From: Dorea longicatena | GTDB taxonomy: Bacteria > Bacillota > Clostridia > Lachnospirales > Lachnospiraceae | Assembly (NCBI RefSeq): GCF_025150085.1 | Contig: NZ_CP102280.1 | Span: forward strand, 1,809,001 to 1,873,000 | Direction of reading: 5' to 3' | Length of the DNA: 64,000 bases | Shown here: positions 28,414 to 37,299 of the stretch, one piece after another | Position numbering within the stretch: the first letter of the stretch is position 1 | Layout: the number at the start of each line of letters is the position of its first letter | Translations under genes and position numbers: made by a program | The notes under the pieces: generated by a model | What the model was told of the DNA's origin: nothing | Database searches by the model: none | Seen by the model: only the letters and a program-made list of their open reading frames with translations

Positions 28414-31400
28414 TTATTTGAAGTATTTTACTCCTGATTCGAAGATCTTCATATCCTGTTCTCCGTAAATGTTCATTGCCACACTTCTGTTTCTTCTTTC
28501 TGAATGCGCCATCTTACCAAGTACACGTCCGTCCGGGCTTGTAATACCTTCGATCGCACAGTAAGAACCGTTGACATTCCATTCTTCGTTCATTGTGATA
28601 TTTCCTTCCGGATCACAGTACTGTGTTGCAACCTGGCCATTTGCGAATAACTTGTCCAGCCATTCTTTATTTGCAACAAATCTTCCTTCACCATGAGATG
28701 CAGGGTTGGTGTATACTCCGCCAAGTTCTGCTTCTCTGAGCCATGGAGATTTGTTCGTTACTACTTTTGTATAGACCATCTTGGAGATATGGCGGCCGAT
28801 CGTGTTGTATGTAAGTGTCGGTGAATCCGGCTGCTGTCCTGTAATCTCTCCGCTTGGTACCAGACCAAGCTTGATCAGAGCCTGGAATCCGTTACAGATA
28901 CCAAGTGCCAGTCCGTCACGCTCATTCAATAATTTTTCTACCGCTTCTTTCATCTTCGCATTCTTAAATGCTGTTGCGAAGAATTTTGCTGATCCGTCCG
29001 GTTCGTCACCTGCACTGAATCCACCTGGGAACATGATGATCTGTGACTGTTCGATCGCTTTTTCAAATACTTCTACAGAATCAACGATATCAGATGCACT
29101 CATATTTCTGAATACTTTTGTGATTACCTTTGCTCCTGCTCTTTCGAATGCTTTCGCACTGTCATATTCACAGTTTGTTCCAGGCATTACCGGGATAAAT
29201 ACGGTCGGCTGAGCGATCTTGTGGTCACAAATATAAATATCAGATGTATCATATAATCCTGTCTCCACCTTCGCATCCTGTCCTTCCGCTCCGGAATTGG
29301 TCGGGAATACTTTTTCCAGTGTTTCTTCCCATGCAGATACTGCTTCGTCTAACGCAATCTTCACATCGTTATATTCAATAGCTGCGCTGTCTGTTACTTC
29401 ACCAATTACAGTATAAGTAATTCCAAGTTCAGATACCTTATCAGCCGGTACTTCTGCGATGATATCTCCGAATGCCGGTGCAAATAAGTCTCTTGCGTCT
29501 ACATCGTGCTCGATCTTCACACCCATGCCGTTACCGAATGCCATCTTGCTGACTGCTGCCGCAATACCATGTCTGTCCAGTGCATAAGCTGCTACGATCT
29601 TACCGCTGTGGATATCTTCTGTAAATTTACCGTACTGCTCCATAACTTTCTCGTATACAGGAGTGTCGTAATTATCTGTCTCAATACGAAGCCATACCAG
29701 TTTATCTCCGGCTTTCTTAAGTTCCGGTGTGATAATGTCTTTCTCTTTTGCAATGTCCACTGCGAAAGATACCAGTGTCGGTGGTACATCGATGTCTTCG
29801 AATGTTCCTGACATACTGTCCTTTCCACCAATGGATGGAAGTCCGTATCCAAGCTGTGCACTGTAAGCTCCGAGAAGAGCTGCGAACGGCTGACTCCATC
29901 TGTGTGGATCTTCTGTCATACGACGGAAATATTCCTGGAATGTGAAACGGATCTTGCTGTAATCGCCACCTGCTGCAACAATCTTTGCGATAGACTCTGT
30001 CACTGCATAGATTGCTCCGTGATATGGGCTCCATGTTGACAGATATGGATCAAATCCGTAACTCATCATACTTACGGTATCGCAGTCTCCTGTTAATACC
30101 GGAAGCTTGGCAACCATTGCCTGCGTCTCTGTCTTCTGATATTTTCCACCGTGCGGCATGAATACAGAAGCTGCTCCGATGGATCCGTCGAACATTTCTA
30201 CCAGACCTTTCTGTGAGCATACATTCAGGTCTTTTAACATACCAAGCCATTTTTCTCTTACGTCTTTTACTTCTTCTCTTACGAGGATGCTGTCTTTTCT
30301 GTTCGGGATATCAACCGCTACAGTTGTCTCCTGGTGTGCTCCGTTGGTATCAAGGAATGCACGTGAAAGATTTACGATCTCTTTTCCTCTCCATGAAAGG
30401 ACCAGTCTTGGATCTTCTGTTACGACAGCCACCTTTGTTGCTTCCAGGTTCTCTTCGGATGCATATTTCATAAATTCATCTACATCTTTTGGATCTACAA
30501 CAACTGCCATACGTTCCTGTGATTCAGAGATTGCGATCTCTGTTCCGTCAAGGCCGGCATATTTCTTAGGTACTTTATCAAGGTCGATCTGAAGTCCGTC
30601 TGCAAGTTCTCCGATAGCAACAGATACTCCGCCTGCTCCGAAGTCGTTACATTTTTTGATCAGCTTGCTGACTTCTTCTCTTCTGAATAATCTCTGGATC
30701 TTTCTTTCTGTAGGTGCATTACCTTTCTGTACTTCTGCTCCACAGGTCTCGATAGACTCTTCTGTATGTACTTTGGAAGATCCGGTTGCTCCACCGCATC
30801 CGTCACGTCCGGTACGTCCGCCGAGAAGGATAATGATATCTCCCGGATCTGAAGTTTCTCTGATGACTGCACGTCTTGGTGCTGCCCCGAGTACTGCTCC
30901 GATCTCCATACGTTTTGCAACATAATTCGGATGATAGATCTCTTTTACTGCTCCAGTTGCCAGTCCGATCTGGTTACCATAAGAGCTGTATCCGTGTGCT
31001 GCTTCTCTAACCAGTTTCTTCTGTGGAAGCTTTCCTTTTAATGTATCTTTTACAGATACGGTTGGATCAGCGGCTCCTGTAACACGCATTGCCTGGTATA
31101 CATATGTACGTCCTGACAGTGGGTCACGGATGGCTCCTCCGAGGCAGGTAGCAGCTCCACCGAATGGCTCGATCTCTGTCGGATGGTTATGTGTCTCGTT
31201 CTTGAAGTTCACAAGCCACTCTTCTTCCACACCGTCTACTTCGATCGGCACAACGATACTGCATGCATTGATCTCATCGGATTCTTCCTGATCCTGTAAT
31301 TTTCCTTCACGTTTTAATTTTCTCATTGCCATCAGTGCAAGATCCATCAGGCAGACAAATTTGTCTTCTCTTCCTTTGAAGATCTCGCTGTGATCAGCGA

Positions 31401-32181
31401 TGTACTGTTTGTAAGTCTCTTCCATCGGCTCTCTGTAATCGCCGTCGCCGAATGAAACGTCTGTAAGTTCTGTCGAGAATGTTGTATGACGGCAGTGATC
31501 TGACCAGTATGTATCCAGAACGCGGATCTCTGTCATGGAAGGATCTCTGTCTTCTTCTGATTTAAAATAATTCTGGATATGCTGGAAGTCCTTGAATGTC
31601 ATGGCAAGTCCGAGAGAATCATATAATTCTTTTAACTTATTTTCTTCCATATCTTTGAATCCGTCAAAGATTTTTACATCTGCCGGCTCATCAAATACGG
31701 TAACTAATGTCTCCGGCTTTTCGCCCTGTGCTTCTCTGGAATCTACAGGGTTGATGCAGTGTTCTTTGATTGCTTCAAATTCTTCATCTGATAAGCTGCC
31801 TTCTCCTCCATGGATCACATAAGTTGTCGCGGTACGGATGACCGGCTGCTCGTCTTCTTTGATAAACTGAATACACTGAACAGCGGAATCCGCTCTCTGG
31901 TCAAACTGTCCCGGAAGAAATTCTACAGAAAAGATTCTGCTTCCTTCTTCTGCCGGAAATTCTTCTTTATATAATGTATCTACAGGTGGTTCAGAAAAGA
32001 TGCCATTACATGCTTTCTCAAATGTCTCATCGGATACATTTTCCACATCGTAGCGAATCAGTACACGAACACTGTCCACGTCTTTGATTCCAAGATAGCT
32101 GCGGATCTCAGTCTTAAGCTCCTTGGCCTGTACATCAAATCCTGATTTTTTCTCCACGTACACTCTTTTTACATTGCTCAT
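28414..32181 (-). CDS. purL: Phosphoribosylformylglycinamidine synthase, single-chain form
   Basis: Converts FGAR and glutamine to FGAM in purine synthesis. A 1255-residue fused protein: PurS-like N-terminal region (1-120), two AIR-synthase-like halves (about 200-900, with TYWSDHCRHTTFSTE and FKNETHNHPTEIEPFGGAATC), and a C-terminal class I glutamine amidotransferase with the nucleophile in GLALGICNGFQALIKLGLVP. Many Firmicutes have split purS-purQ-purL, so the fused form is a feature of Lachnospiraceae and relatives. The ATG has GGAGGATTAC. No other pur gene lies beside it. Confidence 0.96.
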   Translation of the reverse strand: MSNVKRVYVEKKSGFDVQAKELKTEIRSYLGIKDVDSVRVLIRYDVENVSDETFEKACNGIFSEPPVDTLYKEEFPAEEGSRIFSVEFLPGQFDQRADSAVQCIQFIKEDEQPVIRTATTYVIHGGEGSLSDEEFEAIKEHCINPVDSREAQGEKPETLVTVFDEPADVKIFDGFKDMEENKLKELYDSLGLAMTFKDFQHIQNYFKSEEDRDPSMTEIRVLDTYWSDHCRHTTFSTELTDVSFGDGDYREPMEETYKQYIADHSEIFKGREDKFVCLMDLALMAMRKLKREGKLQDQEESDEINACSIVVPIEVDGVEEEWLVNFKNETHNHPTEIEPFGGAATCLGGAIRDPLSGRTYVYQAMRVTGAADPTVSVKDTLKGKLPQKKLVREAAHGYSSYGNQIGLATGAVKEIYHPNYVAKRMEIGAVLGAAPRRAVIRETSDPGDIIILLGGRTGRDGCGGATGSSKVHTEESIETCGAEVQKGNAPTERKIQRLFRREEVSKLIKKCNDFGAGGVSVAIGELADGLQIDLDKVPKKYAGLDGTEIAISESQERMAVVVDPKDVDEFMKYASEENLEATKVAVVTEDPRLVLSWRGKEIVNLSRAFLDTNGAHQETTVAVDIPNRKDSILVREEVKDVREKWLGMLKDLNVCSQKGLVEMFDGSIGAASVFMPHGGKYQKTETQAMVAKLPVLTGDCDTVSMMSYGFDPYLSTWSPYHGAIYAVTESIAKIVAAGGDYSKIRFTFQEYFRRMTEDPHRWSQPFAALLGAYSAQLGYGLPSIGGKDSMSGTFEDIDVPPTLVSFAVDIAKEKDIITPELKKAGDKLVWLRIETDNYDTPVYEKVMEQYGKFTEDIHSGKIVAAYALDRHGIAAAVSKMAFGNGMGVKIEHDVDARDLFAPAFGDIIAEVPADKVSELGITYTVIGEVTDSAAIEYNDVKIALDEAVSAWEETLEKVFPTNSGAEGQDAKVETGLYDTSDIYICDHKIAQPTVFIPVMPGTNCEYDSAKAFERAGAKVITKVFRNMSASDIVDSVEVFEKAIEQSQIIMFPGGFSAGDEPDGSAKFFATAFKNAKMKEAVEKLLNERDGLALGICNGFQALIKLGLVPSGEITGQQPDSPTLTYNTIGRHISKMVYTKVVTNKSPWLREAELGGVYTNPASHGEGRFVANKEWLDKLFANGQVATQYCDPEGNITMNEEWNVNGSYCAIEGITSPDGRVLGKMAHSERRNRSVAMNIYGEQDMKIFESGVKYFK

Positions 32182-32335
32182 AAGTAATCCTCCATAAATG
32201 AATTTTTACACATTTTCTATTGTTAGTATAACACAACATTCATTATTTAATACAATTAATATATCTAAACACTTTTATAATCTGTACTTATTAATCCTTT
32301 ATCATTTTCATTCCCGTCAATCCTTTTTTACAGAT

Positions 32336-33037
32336 TTACGATTCCTCTGGCTTTTTATAATATTTTTTAATAACGAACAATACGATCCATATCACTACCA
32401 GCACTGCTCCAAATACCTCACTGATACGGATTACCATATCAGAAAAGAATCCTTCCGGCAGCATCCGGATCATATAATCAGTCTCCGGATTGAATATCCA
32501 TAGATTATTGGTAAAAAACAGTTTATGAAAAATCGTAAAACACGTCGTAAAATCTATACTGAAAGCAATGCCAAGCAGTACACCTATGACTAGCCATACA
32601 CCAAGTGCGATCGAATATGCCCTGCAAAAAAGTCTCTTCCAGTCTTTTTCCCGCTTTTTAAACATCGTCAGTATGGCTGCAGCTACAATCAGGCAAACTC
32701 CCCCGACCTTAATACCTCCCAGGAATAGATTCCTGACATCTCGCATATGCAGCCGGTCTCTTTCATTGAAGAAATCCTGCTCTTTTCCTTCCACCGTTGT
32801 TACAACTGACAGCTTCTCTTCTTTTCCGATCAGATAGTTCATCATATGTTCTGTCACGTACATGACATGGTCGATGTTCATATCCAGATCTTCTGTCACT
32901 TCATATTTCTGGTATTCTTTTTTGTAAAATCCATAATGACTGTCTCCATATACTGCCGCCCAGATACTGAATGCAAGTGCTGCGATCACTGCACACATCA
33001 TGGCCACAACCGATATGAGCGTTGTTAATTTCTTCAA
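32336..33037 (-). CDS. DUF1461/TIGR01906-type integral membrane protein
   Basis: A 233-residue protein with four hydrophobic segments and an extracytoplasmic loop between the first two. The motifs fit the DUF1461 family: MNIDHVMYVTEHMMNYLIG, NERDRLHMRDVRNLFLGG, and FTNNLWIFNPETDYMIRMLPEGFF. In other bacteria family members are found with lipoprotein-modification genes, but here the role is unknown. Translation starts at a TTG with AGGAGGAAAAAAAC ahead of it. The gene is divergent from a LysR regulator. Confidence 0.8.
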   Translation of the reverse strand: MKKLTTLISVVAMMCAVIAALAFSIWAAVYGDSHYGFYKKEYQKYEVTEDLDMNIDHVMYVTEHMMNYLIGKEEKLSVVTTVEGKEQDFFNERDRLHMRDVRNLFLGGIKVGGVCLIVAAAILTMFKKREKDWKRLFCRAYSIALGVWLVIGVLLGIAFSIDFTTCFTIFHKLFFTNNLWIFNPETDYMIRMLPEGFFSDMVIRISEVFGAVLVVIWIVLFVIKKYYKKPEES

Positions 33038-33087
33038 GTTTTTTTCCTCCTGTTCTTCATTATTATAACACTTCTATTGTAAATACG

Positions 33088-33116
33088 GTTGTAATTTTCT
33101 TTCATTTCACTTATAA
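33088..33116 (+). promoter_or_regulatory. Promoter of the LysR gene
   Basis: TTGTAA (33088-33093) and TATAAT (33111-33116) with 17 bases between. Confidence 0.65.
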
Positions 33117-33146
33117 TACAGTTAAGATTCATTAGGAGGACTTATC

Positions 33147-34025
33147 ATGGATATTAACTATGAGTTATATAAAGTATTTTACTATGTAGCTTCCACCTTA
33201 AGCTTTTCGGAGGCTTCCAAGCAGTTGTTTATCTCGCAGTCGGCTGTCAGCCAGTCGATCAAGGCATTGGAGAAAAAGCTGGATCAAACCTTATTCATCC
33301 GAAGTACCAAGAAAGTACGTCTTACTACCGAAGGAGAGATTCTTCTGCGCCATATCGAACCGGCGATCAGCCTGATCAAGCGTGGGGAAAGCCAGCTTCT
33401 CGATGTCGGCGTACGCGGAGGACAGCTTCACATCGGAGCCAGTGATACGATCTGCCGTTATTTCCTGGTGCCTTATCTGGAACGCTTCCACCGGGAATTT
33501 CCGGGAGCGCATATCAAGGTTACGAATGCGACATCGATCCGCTGCGTAGAACTCCTGGAGACCGGGCAGGTGGATCTGATCGTTGTCAATTCACCGAATT
33601 CCTATCTCGGAAATGTTCCGAATGTGAAAAAGATCAAAGATTTCCAGGATGTGTTCATTGCCAATGAAGCATTTAAAGAATTAAAAGGAAAGAAGGTTTC
33701 TTTCAAAGAACTTCTGGACTACCCGATCCTTATGCTGGACAGAAAGAGTACAACCAGCGAATATCTGCACAACCTGTTCCTTCAGAATCAGCTGGATCTG
33801 GTTCCGGAGATCGAACTCAGCAGTAATGACCTTCTGATCGACCTTGCCCGCATCGGACTTGGAATCGCATTTATTCCGGATTTCTGTCTTTCCCAGACAG
33901 CCGATTCGGATTCTCTGTTCATTGTTGAGACGAAGGAATCGCTTCCGGAACGCGAACTTGTCATTGCGCATAACGAGAAGGTTCCGGTATCCAAAGCCGC
34001 ACAGGAGTTTTTATCTTATTTTTAA
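33147..34025 (+). CDS. LysR-family transcriptional regulator
   Basis: A 292-residue regulator: winged helix at residues 1-60 (FYYVASTLSFSEASKQLFISQSAVSQSIKALEKKL) and a two-lobed effector-binding domain from about 90 (GQLHIGASDTICRYFLVPYLERF). Members usually control a divergent gene and themselves. The divergent neighbour here encodes the DUF1461 membrane protein, the obvious candidate target, though nothing in the sequence proves it. The ATG has TTAGGAGGAC ahead. A terminator hairpin follows. Confidence 0.94.
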   Translation: MDINYELYKVFYYVASTLSFSEASKQLFISQSAVSQSIKALEKKLDQTLFIRSTKKVRLTTEGEILLRHIEPAISLIKRGESQLLDVGVRGGQLHIGASDTICRYFLVPYLERFHREFPGAHIKVTNATSIRCVELLETGQVDLIVVNSPNSYLGNVPNVKKIKDFQDVFIANEAFKELKGKKVSFKELLDYPILMLDRKSTTSEYLHNLFLQNQLDLVPEIELSSNDLLIDLARIGLGIAFIPDFCLSQTADSDSLFIVETKESLPERELVIAHNEKVPVSKAAQEFLSYF

Positions 34026-34104
34026 TATGTTTACAAACTCTTTTTCCTGCCAAAGTATCCCTGGAGAACTACCGGTGGCAGCTACTTTTATTTACTTTCG
34101 CATA

Positions 34105-34145
34105 AAATACCATGTGGCATATGTCCCTCATGGTATTTTTTCCTA
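34105..34145 (+). terminator. Terminator of the LysR gene
   Basis: AAATACCATG and CATGGTATTT form a 10-base-pair stem followed by a T run. Just upstream, CCGGTGGCAGCTAC (about 34070) resembles the short palindromic repeats at 15.1 and 25.9 kb. Confidence 0.85.
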
Positions 34146-34197
34146 TCATATTGTTCTATAATATATTTTTCTATAAATAATATTTTTCTGATTCTGC

Positions 34198-36564
34198 TTA
34201 CCTCTTATCCATCTGTTCTTCCTTCCAGAACCCTGCTATCTTTTCTTCGATATTTTCACTGTTACAGATCTGGAAATCATTCCACTCCCTCGGAAACACC
34301 TCCTGGCACCGCCGGTCCATAAAACGTTCATCCAAAAGTGCAATCACCCCTCTGTCCTGATCAGTCCGGATGACTCGTCCTGCCGACTGTAGCACCTTAT
34401 TCATGCCCGGATACAAATAAGCATAATCGAATCCATTCAGATTCTTCCGGTCAAAATAATACTTTAAAAGTTCCCGTTCCAGACACACCTGCGGAAGTCC
34501 TGTCCCGATGATCATTGCCCCGATCAGTTTATCTTCCGTCAGATCAATTCCTTCTGAAAAAATACCACCCATCACACAGAAGCCGATCAGGCTGTGTGCT
34601 CTTTCCTGTTCGAATTTTTTCAGGAATTCTTCCCGTTCCTGCTCCGTCATATATTGGGACTGTACTGCAACTTCAATCTGTTCCTGCGGCAGTTCCATGA
34701 ATGCTTCCCACACTTCTTCCAGAAATCGGTAAGACGGGAAAAAGGCAAGATAATTTCCTGTTCTTCCTTTTATCACACGCATCATATATTCTGCATACTT
34801 ACGGTACATCTCCGGTCCGCGTCTGGTATACTTCGTGCTGACATCATTTCCCAGAAGCAGTAATCTTTTGCTTTGTTCAAATGGAGATTCTGCATAGATC
34901 GCATAATCATCCTTTGCCGCAGATAACAGTTTCTTATAATAATTGATTGGAAGAAATGTTGCCGAAAATAATATCGTACTATTTCCTTTTCCCATATATT
35001 CCTGCAGGCATCCCGCCGGATTGACACAGAACAGATGCAGGTAAAACTTTCCTTCTTCACTTAGTTCTGAATAAATCAGATAATTTTCATCCAGCCGGTC
35101 ATGAATATATATGAAATTACGGATACCAAAGTAAAACTCCAGTACCCCTTTCCGTATTACTTCATCTTTACAGTCTTCTATAAACTCTTCCAGCTTTGTC
35201 ATCAAAGACAATAGCTTAATATACACATGTGACACACTATTCAGTATCTGGCAGCCGTCACATTCTCTTTTTAACTCCAGAAGCTGCTTATTGCAGCTCT
35301 CCAACGCCGAGACAAGTTTCGGTTCTCCGTATTTTACCAGCTTTTTGATTTTCAGAAAATCTTCCTTGCAAATACTGGTGCTGTACATGGTCCTCCCACG
35401 TTCGACCAGATTGTGTGCCTCATCGATCAGAAACAGATATTCTCCTTTGACGCCGTCTCCGAAAAAGCGTTTCAGATGTGCATTCGGATCAAAGACGTAA
35501 TTATAATCACATATAACCGCATCTACCCACTGCGATACATCCAGTGCCATTTCAAACGGACACACATTCCATTTCCTTGCCTGTTCTTCCAGCACTTCCC
35601 GGCTCATTTCATCTGTCGATGTGAGCAGTTCATAAACAGCAGCATTTACACGGTCAAAATGTCCTTTGGCATATGGACATGCATCCGGATTACAGATAGT
35701 TTCCTCACAGAAACAGATTTTTTCTTTTGCCGTCAATGTGATGACTTTCATCTTCAGATCCTGCTTCCTCAGGATCTCGAATGCCTGACTTGCCACCGTT
35801 CTGGTGATCGTCTTCGCCGTCAGATAAAAGATCTTTTCTCCCAGTTCTTCCCCGACTGCTTTCACCGCCGGAAATACGGCCGCCATTGTCTTGCCGACTC
35901 CGGTCGGTGCCTGGATAAATAATTTCTTTTTTCTCAAAATTGTCCTGTATACCGACGCAACCAGTTTCTTCTGTCCGTCTCTATATTCGAATGGGAATTC
36001 CACTGTTTTGATTGAAGCATTTCTCTTTGCTCTCCATTCCATCTGGTATCTTGCCCATTTTTCATATTCTGATACAAGTTCTTCGAACCATTTCTTAAGT
36101 TCTGCCCGGGTATATACCTCCTGGAATCTCCGGATTTCTTCGGTATCTAAATTACAATACGTCATCTGTACTCCGATTTCTTCCAGATTTTTCTGTTCTG
36201 CATAGATATAGGCATAGCATTTTGCCTGAGCCAGATGTAAAAGCTGCGGTTCTTTCAGACGTTTCAAATCCTTAAATACTCCTTTGATCTCGTCGATCAC
36301 CACACGCTTCGGAAGTTCTATGATCCCGTCCGCTCTTCCTTCTACACTCAGGATAAATCCATCGCACGCTATCTGATACTTTAACGGGACCTCTGCACGG
36401 TACTCTGCCCCCTGCTGTCTCTGGATTTTCCGGTGTATCCGGCTGCCCTGCTGCATAGCCTCCTTATCTGCCCCGCCGGTCCGGTTGTCAATGTCTCCAT
36501 GTCTCAATATAAATTCCACCAGATTCCGCACTGAAATGCGGATACATGGTTGTTCCAGATTCAT
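34198..36564 (-). CDS. RecB-like nuclease fused to DinG/XPD-type iron-sulfur helicase
   Basis: A 788-residue protein. Residues about 50-130 look like a RecB/Cas4 nuclease: VEGRADGI, VVIDEIKG and the QAKCYAYIYA motif give the D, ExK and QxxxY set. A superfamily 2 helicase of the Rad3/XPD/DinG type follows: Walker A APTGVGKTMAA near 222, four cysteines in KICFCEETICNPDACPYA and WNVCPFE that suit an iron-sulfur cluster, the DEAH box in LIDEAHNLVERGR, and C-terminal GGIFSEGIDL and QSAGRVIR. Likely a 5'-3' DNA helicase with its own nuclease, acting in repair. It overlaps the TetR stop by 4 bases, so it is translated after it. Confidence 0.85.
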   Translation of the reverse strand: MNLEQPCIRISVRNLVEFILRHGDIDNRTGGADKEAMQQGSRIHRKIQRQQGAEYRAEVPLKYQIACDGFILSVEGRADGIIELPKRVVIDEIKGVFKDLKRLKEPQLLHLAQAKCYAYIYAEQKNLEEIGVQMTYCNLDTEEIRRFQEVYTRAELKKWFEELVSEYEKWARYQMEWRAKRNASIKTVEFPFEYRDGQKKLVASVYRTILRKKKLFIQAPTGVGKTMAAVFPAVKAVGEELGEKIFYLTAKTITRTVASQAFEILRKQDLKMKVITLTAKEKICFCEETICNPDACPYAKGHFDRVNAAVYELLTSTDEMSREVLEEQARKWNVCPFEMALDVSQWVDAVICDYNYVFDPNAHLKRFFGDGVKGEYLFLIDEAHNLVERGRTMYSTSICKEDFLKIKKLVKYGEPKLVSALESCNKQLLELKRECDGCQILNSVSHVYIKLLSLMTKLEEFIEDCKDEVIRKGVLEFYFGIRNFIYIHDRLDENYLIYSELSEEGKFYLHLFCVNPAGCLQEYMGKGNSTILFSATFLPINYYKKLLSAAKDDYAIYAESPFEQSKRLLLLGNDVSTKYTRRGPEMYRKYAEYMMRVIKGRTGNYLAFFPSYRFLEEVWEAFMELPQEQIEVAVQSQYMTEQEREEFLKKFEQERAHSLIGFCVMGGIFSEGIDLTEDKLIGAMIIGTGLPQVCLERELLKYYFDRKNLNGFDYAYLYPGMNKVLQSAGRVIRTDQDRGVIALLDERFMDRRCQEVFPREWNDFQICNSENIEEKIAGFWKEEQMDKR

Positions 36565-37118
36565 GATCTGCTCTCCCCCAATCGTTCTTCATACATCGGT
36601 CGAACCGCTCCCGTCATCCCTGCGATCACATCGATCACCGTCATGATATCTCCGCTCCGATTCTTCTGATAAGCATGGTAGCTTCCCTGAATGCAAAAAC
36701 TCAACATCACGTTCATCGCCGTATCTTCTTCAAACTCCGGATATTTTTCAAAAATCATCTGCTTGATACTCCGCTCAATACTGTCCGCGAAATGATTTGC
36801 CTGACTGCCGGAAAATAATATTGCCGTCAGAGAATTCTGAGATATATAGGCCATCAGAAGTTCCCTTGCGAATTCTGCCGGATGCTCCAGAAGATATTCC
36901 GGATGCTGAATACTGTTCGCAATCGACTGTACCACTTCTTCTTCCATCGCATCTGACAGATCGTAGATATCTTTATAATGTGCATAAAAGGTAGACTTAT
37001 TGATCCTTGCACTTTCACATAATTCTTTTACTGTTATCTTTTCCAGAGGTTTTCTGGAACGCAGTTCGATAAATGCATTCTTGATTCCCCGCTCTGTTTT
37101 CTCAATCCTAAGATCCAT
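36561..37118 (-). CDS. TetR-family transcriptional regulator
   Basis: A 185-residue repressor. The N-terminal helix-turn-helix is RIEKTERGIKNAFIELRSRKPLEKITVKELCESARINKSTFYAHYKDI. The C-terminal part is a helical ligand-binding domain with no recognisable signature. The stop overlaps the helicase start (ATGA), so the two share an operon, and the gene is divergent from glgB. Repeats that could be its operator lie at 37148-37193. The start has no strong ribosome site. Confidence 0.88.
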   Translation of the reverse strand: MDLRIEKTERGIKNAFIELRSRKPLEKITVKELCESARINKSTFYAHYKDIYDLSDAMEEEVVQSIANSIQHPEYLLEHPAEFARELLMAYISQNSLTAILFSGSQANHFADSIERSIKQMIFEKYPEFEEDTAMNVMLSFCIQGSYHAYQKNRSGDIMTVIDVIAGMTGAVRPMYEERLGESRS

Positions 37119-37147
37119 TTCATTTTCTCACTTTCCCGACACTTTTT

Positions 37148-37193
37148 CCCATTCGTCGGTTATCCACCCATTCGTCGGTTTTGTCGGTGGATA
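37148..37193. promoter_or_regulatory. Candidate operator between the TetR gene and glgB
   Basis: CCCATTCGTCGGTT occurs twice (37148-37161, 37167-37180), 19 bases apart, and TATCCACC (about 37161) with GGTGGATA (about 37186) form an inverted repeat around the second copy. A TATAAT box follows at 37211-37216 on the glgB side. Confidence 0.5.
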
Positions 37194-37299
37194 CCTTCCC
37201 GCATTTCTCTTATAATATGATTATAGATCAAAAAAGCAACTACTGTCCATTATCTTTTCGGCAGTTAATTATTTACGTTACATTTTTACGGAGGTTAAT

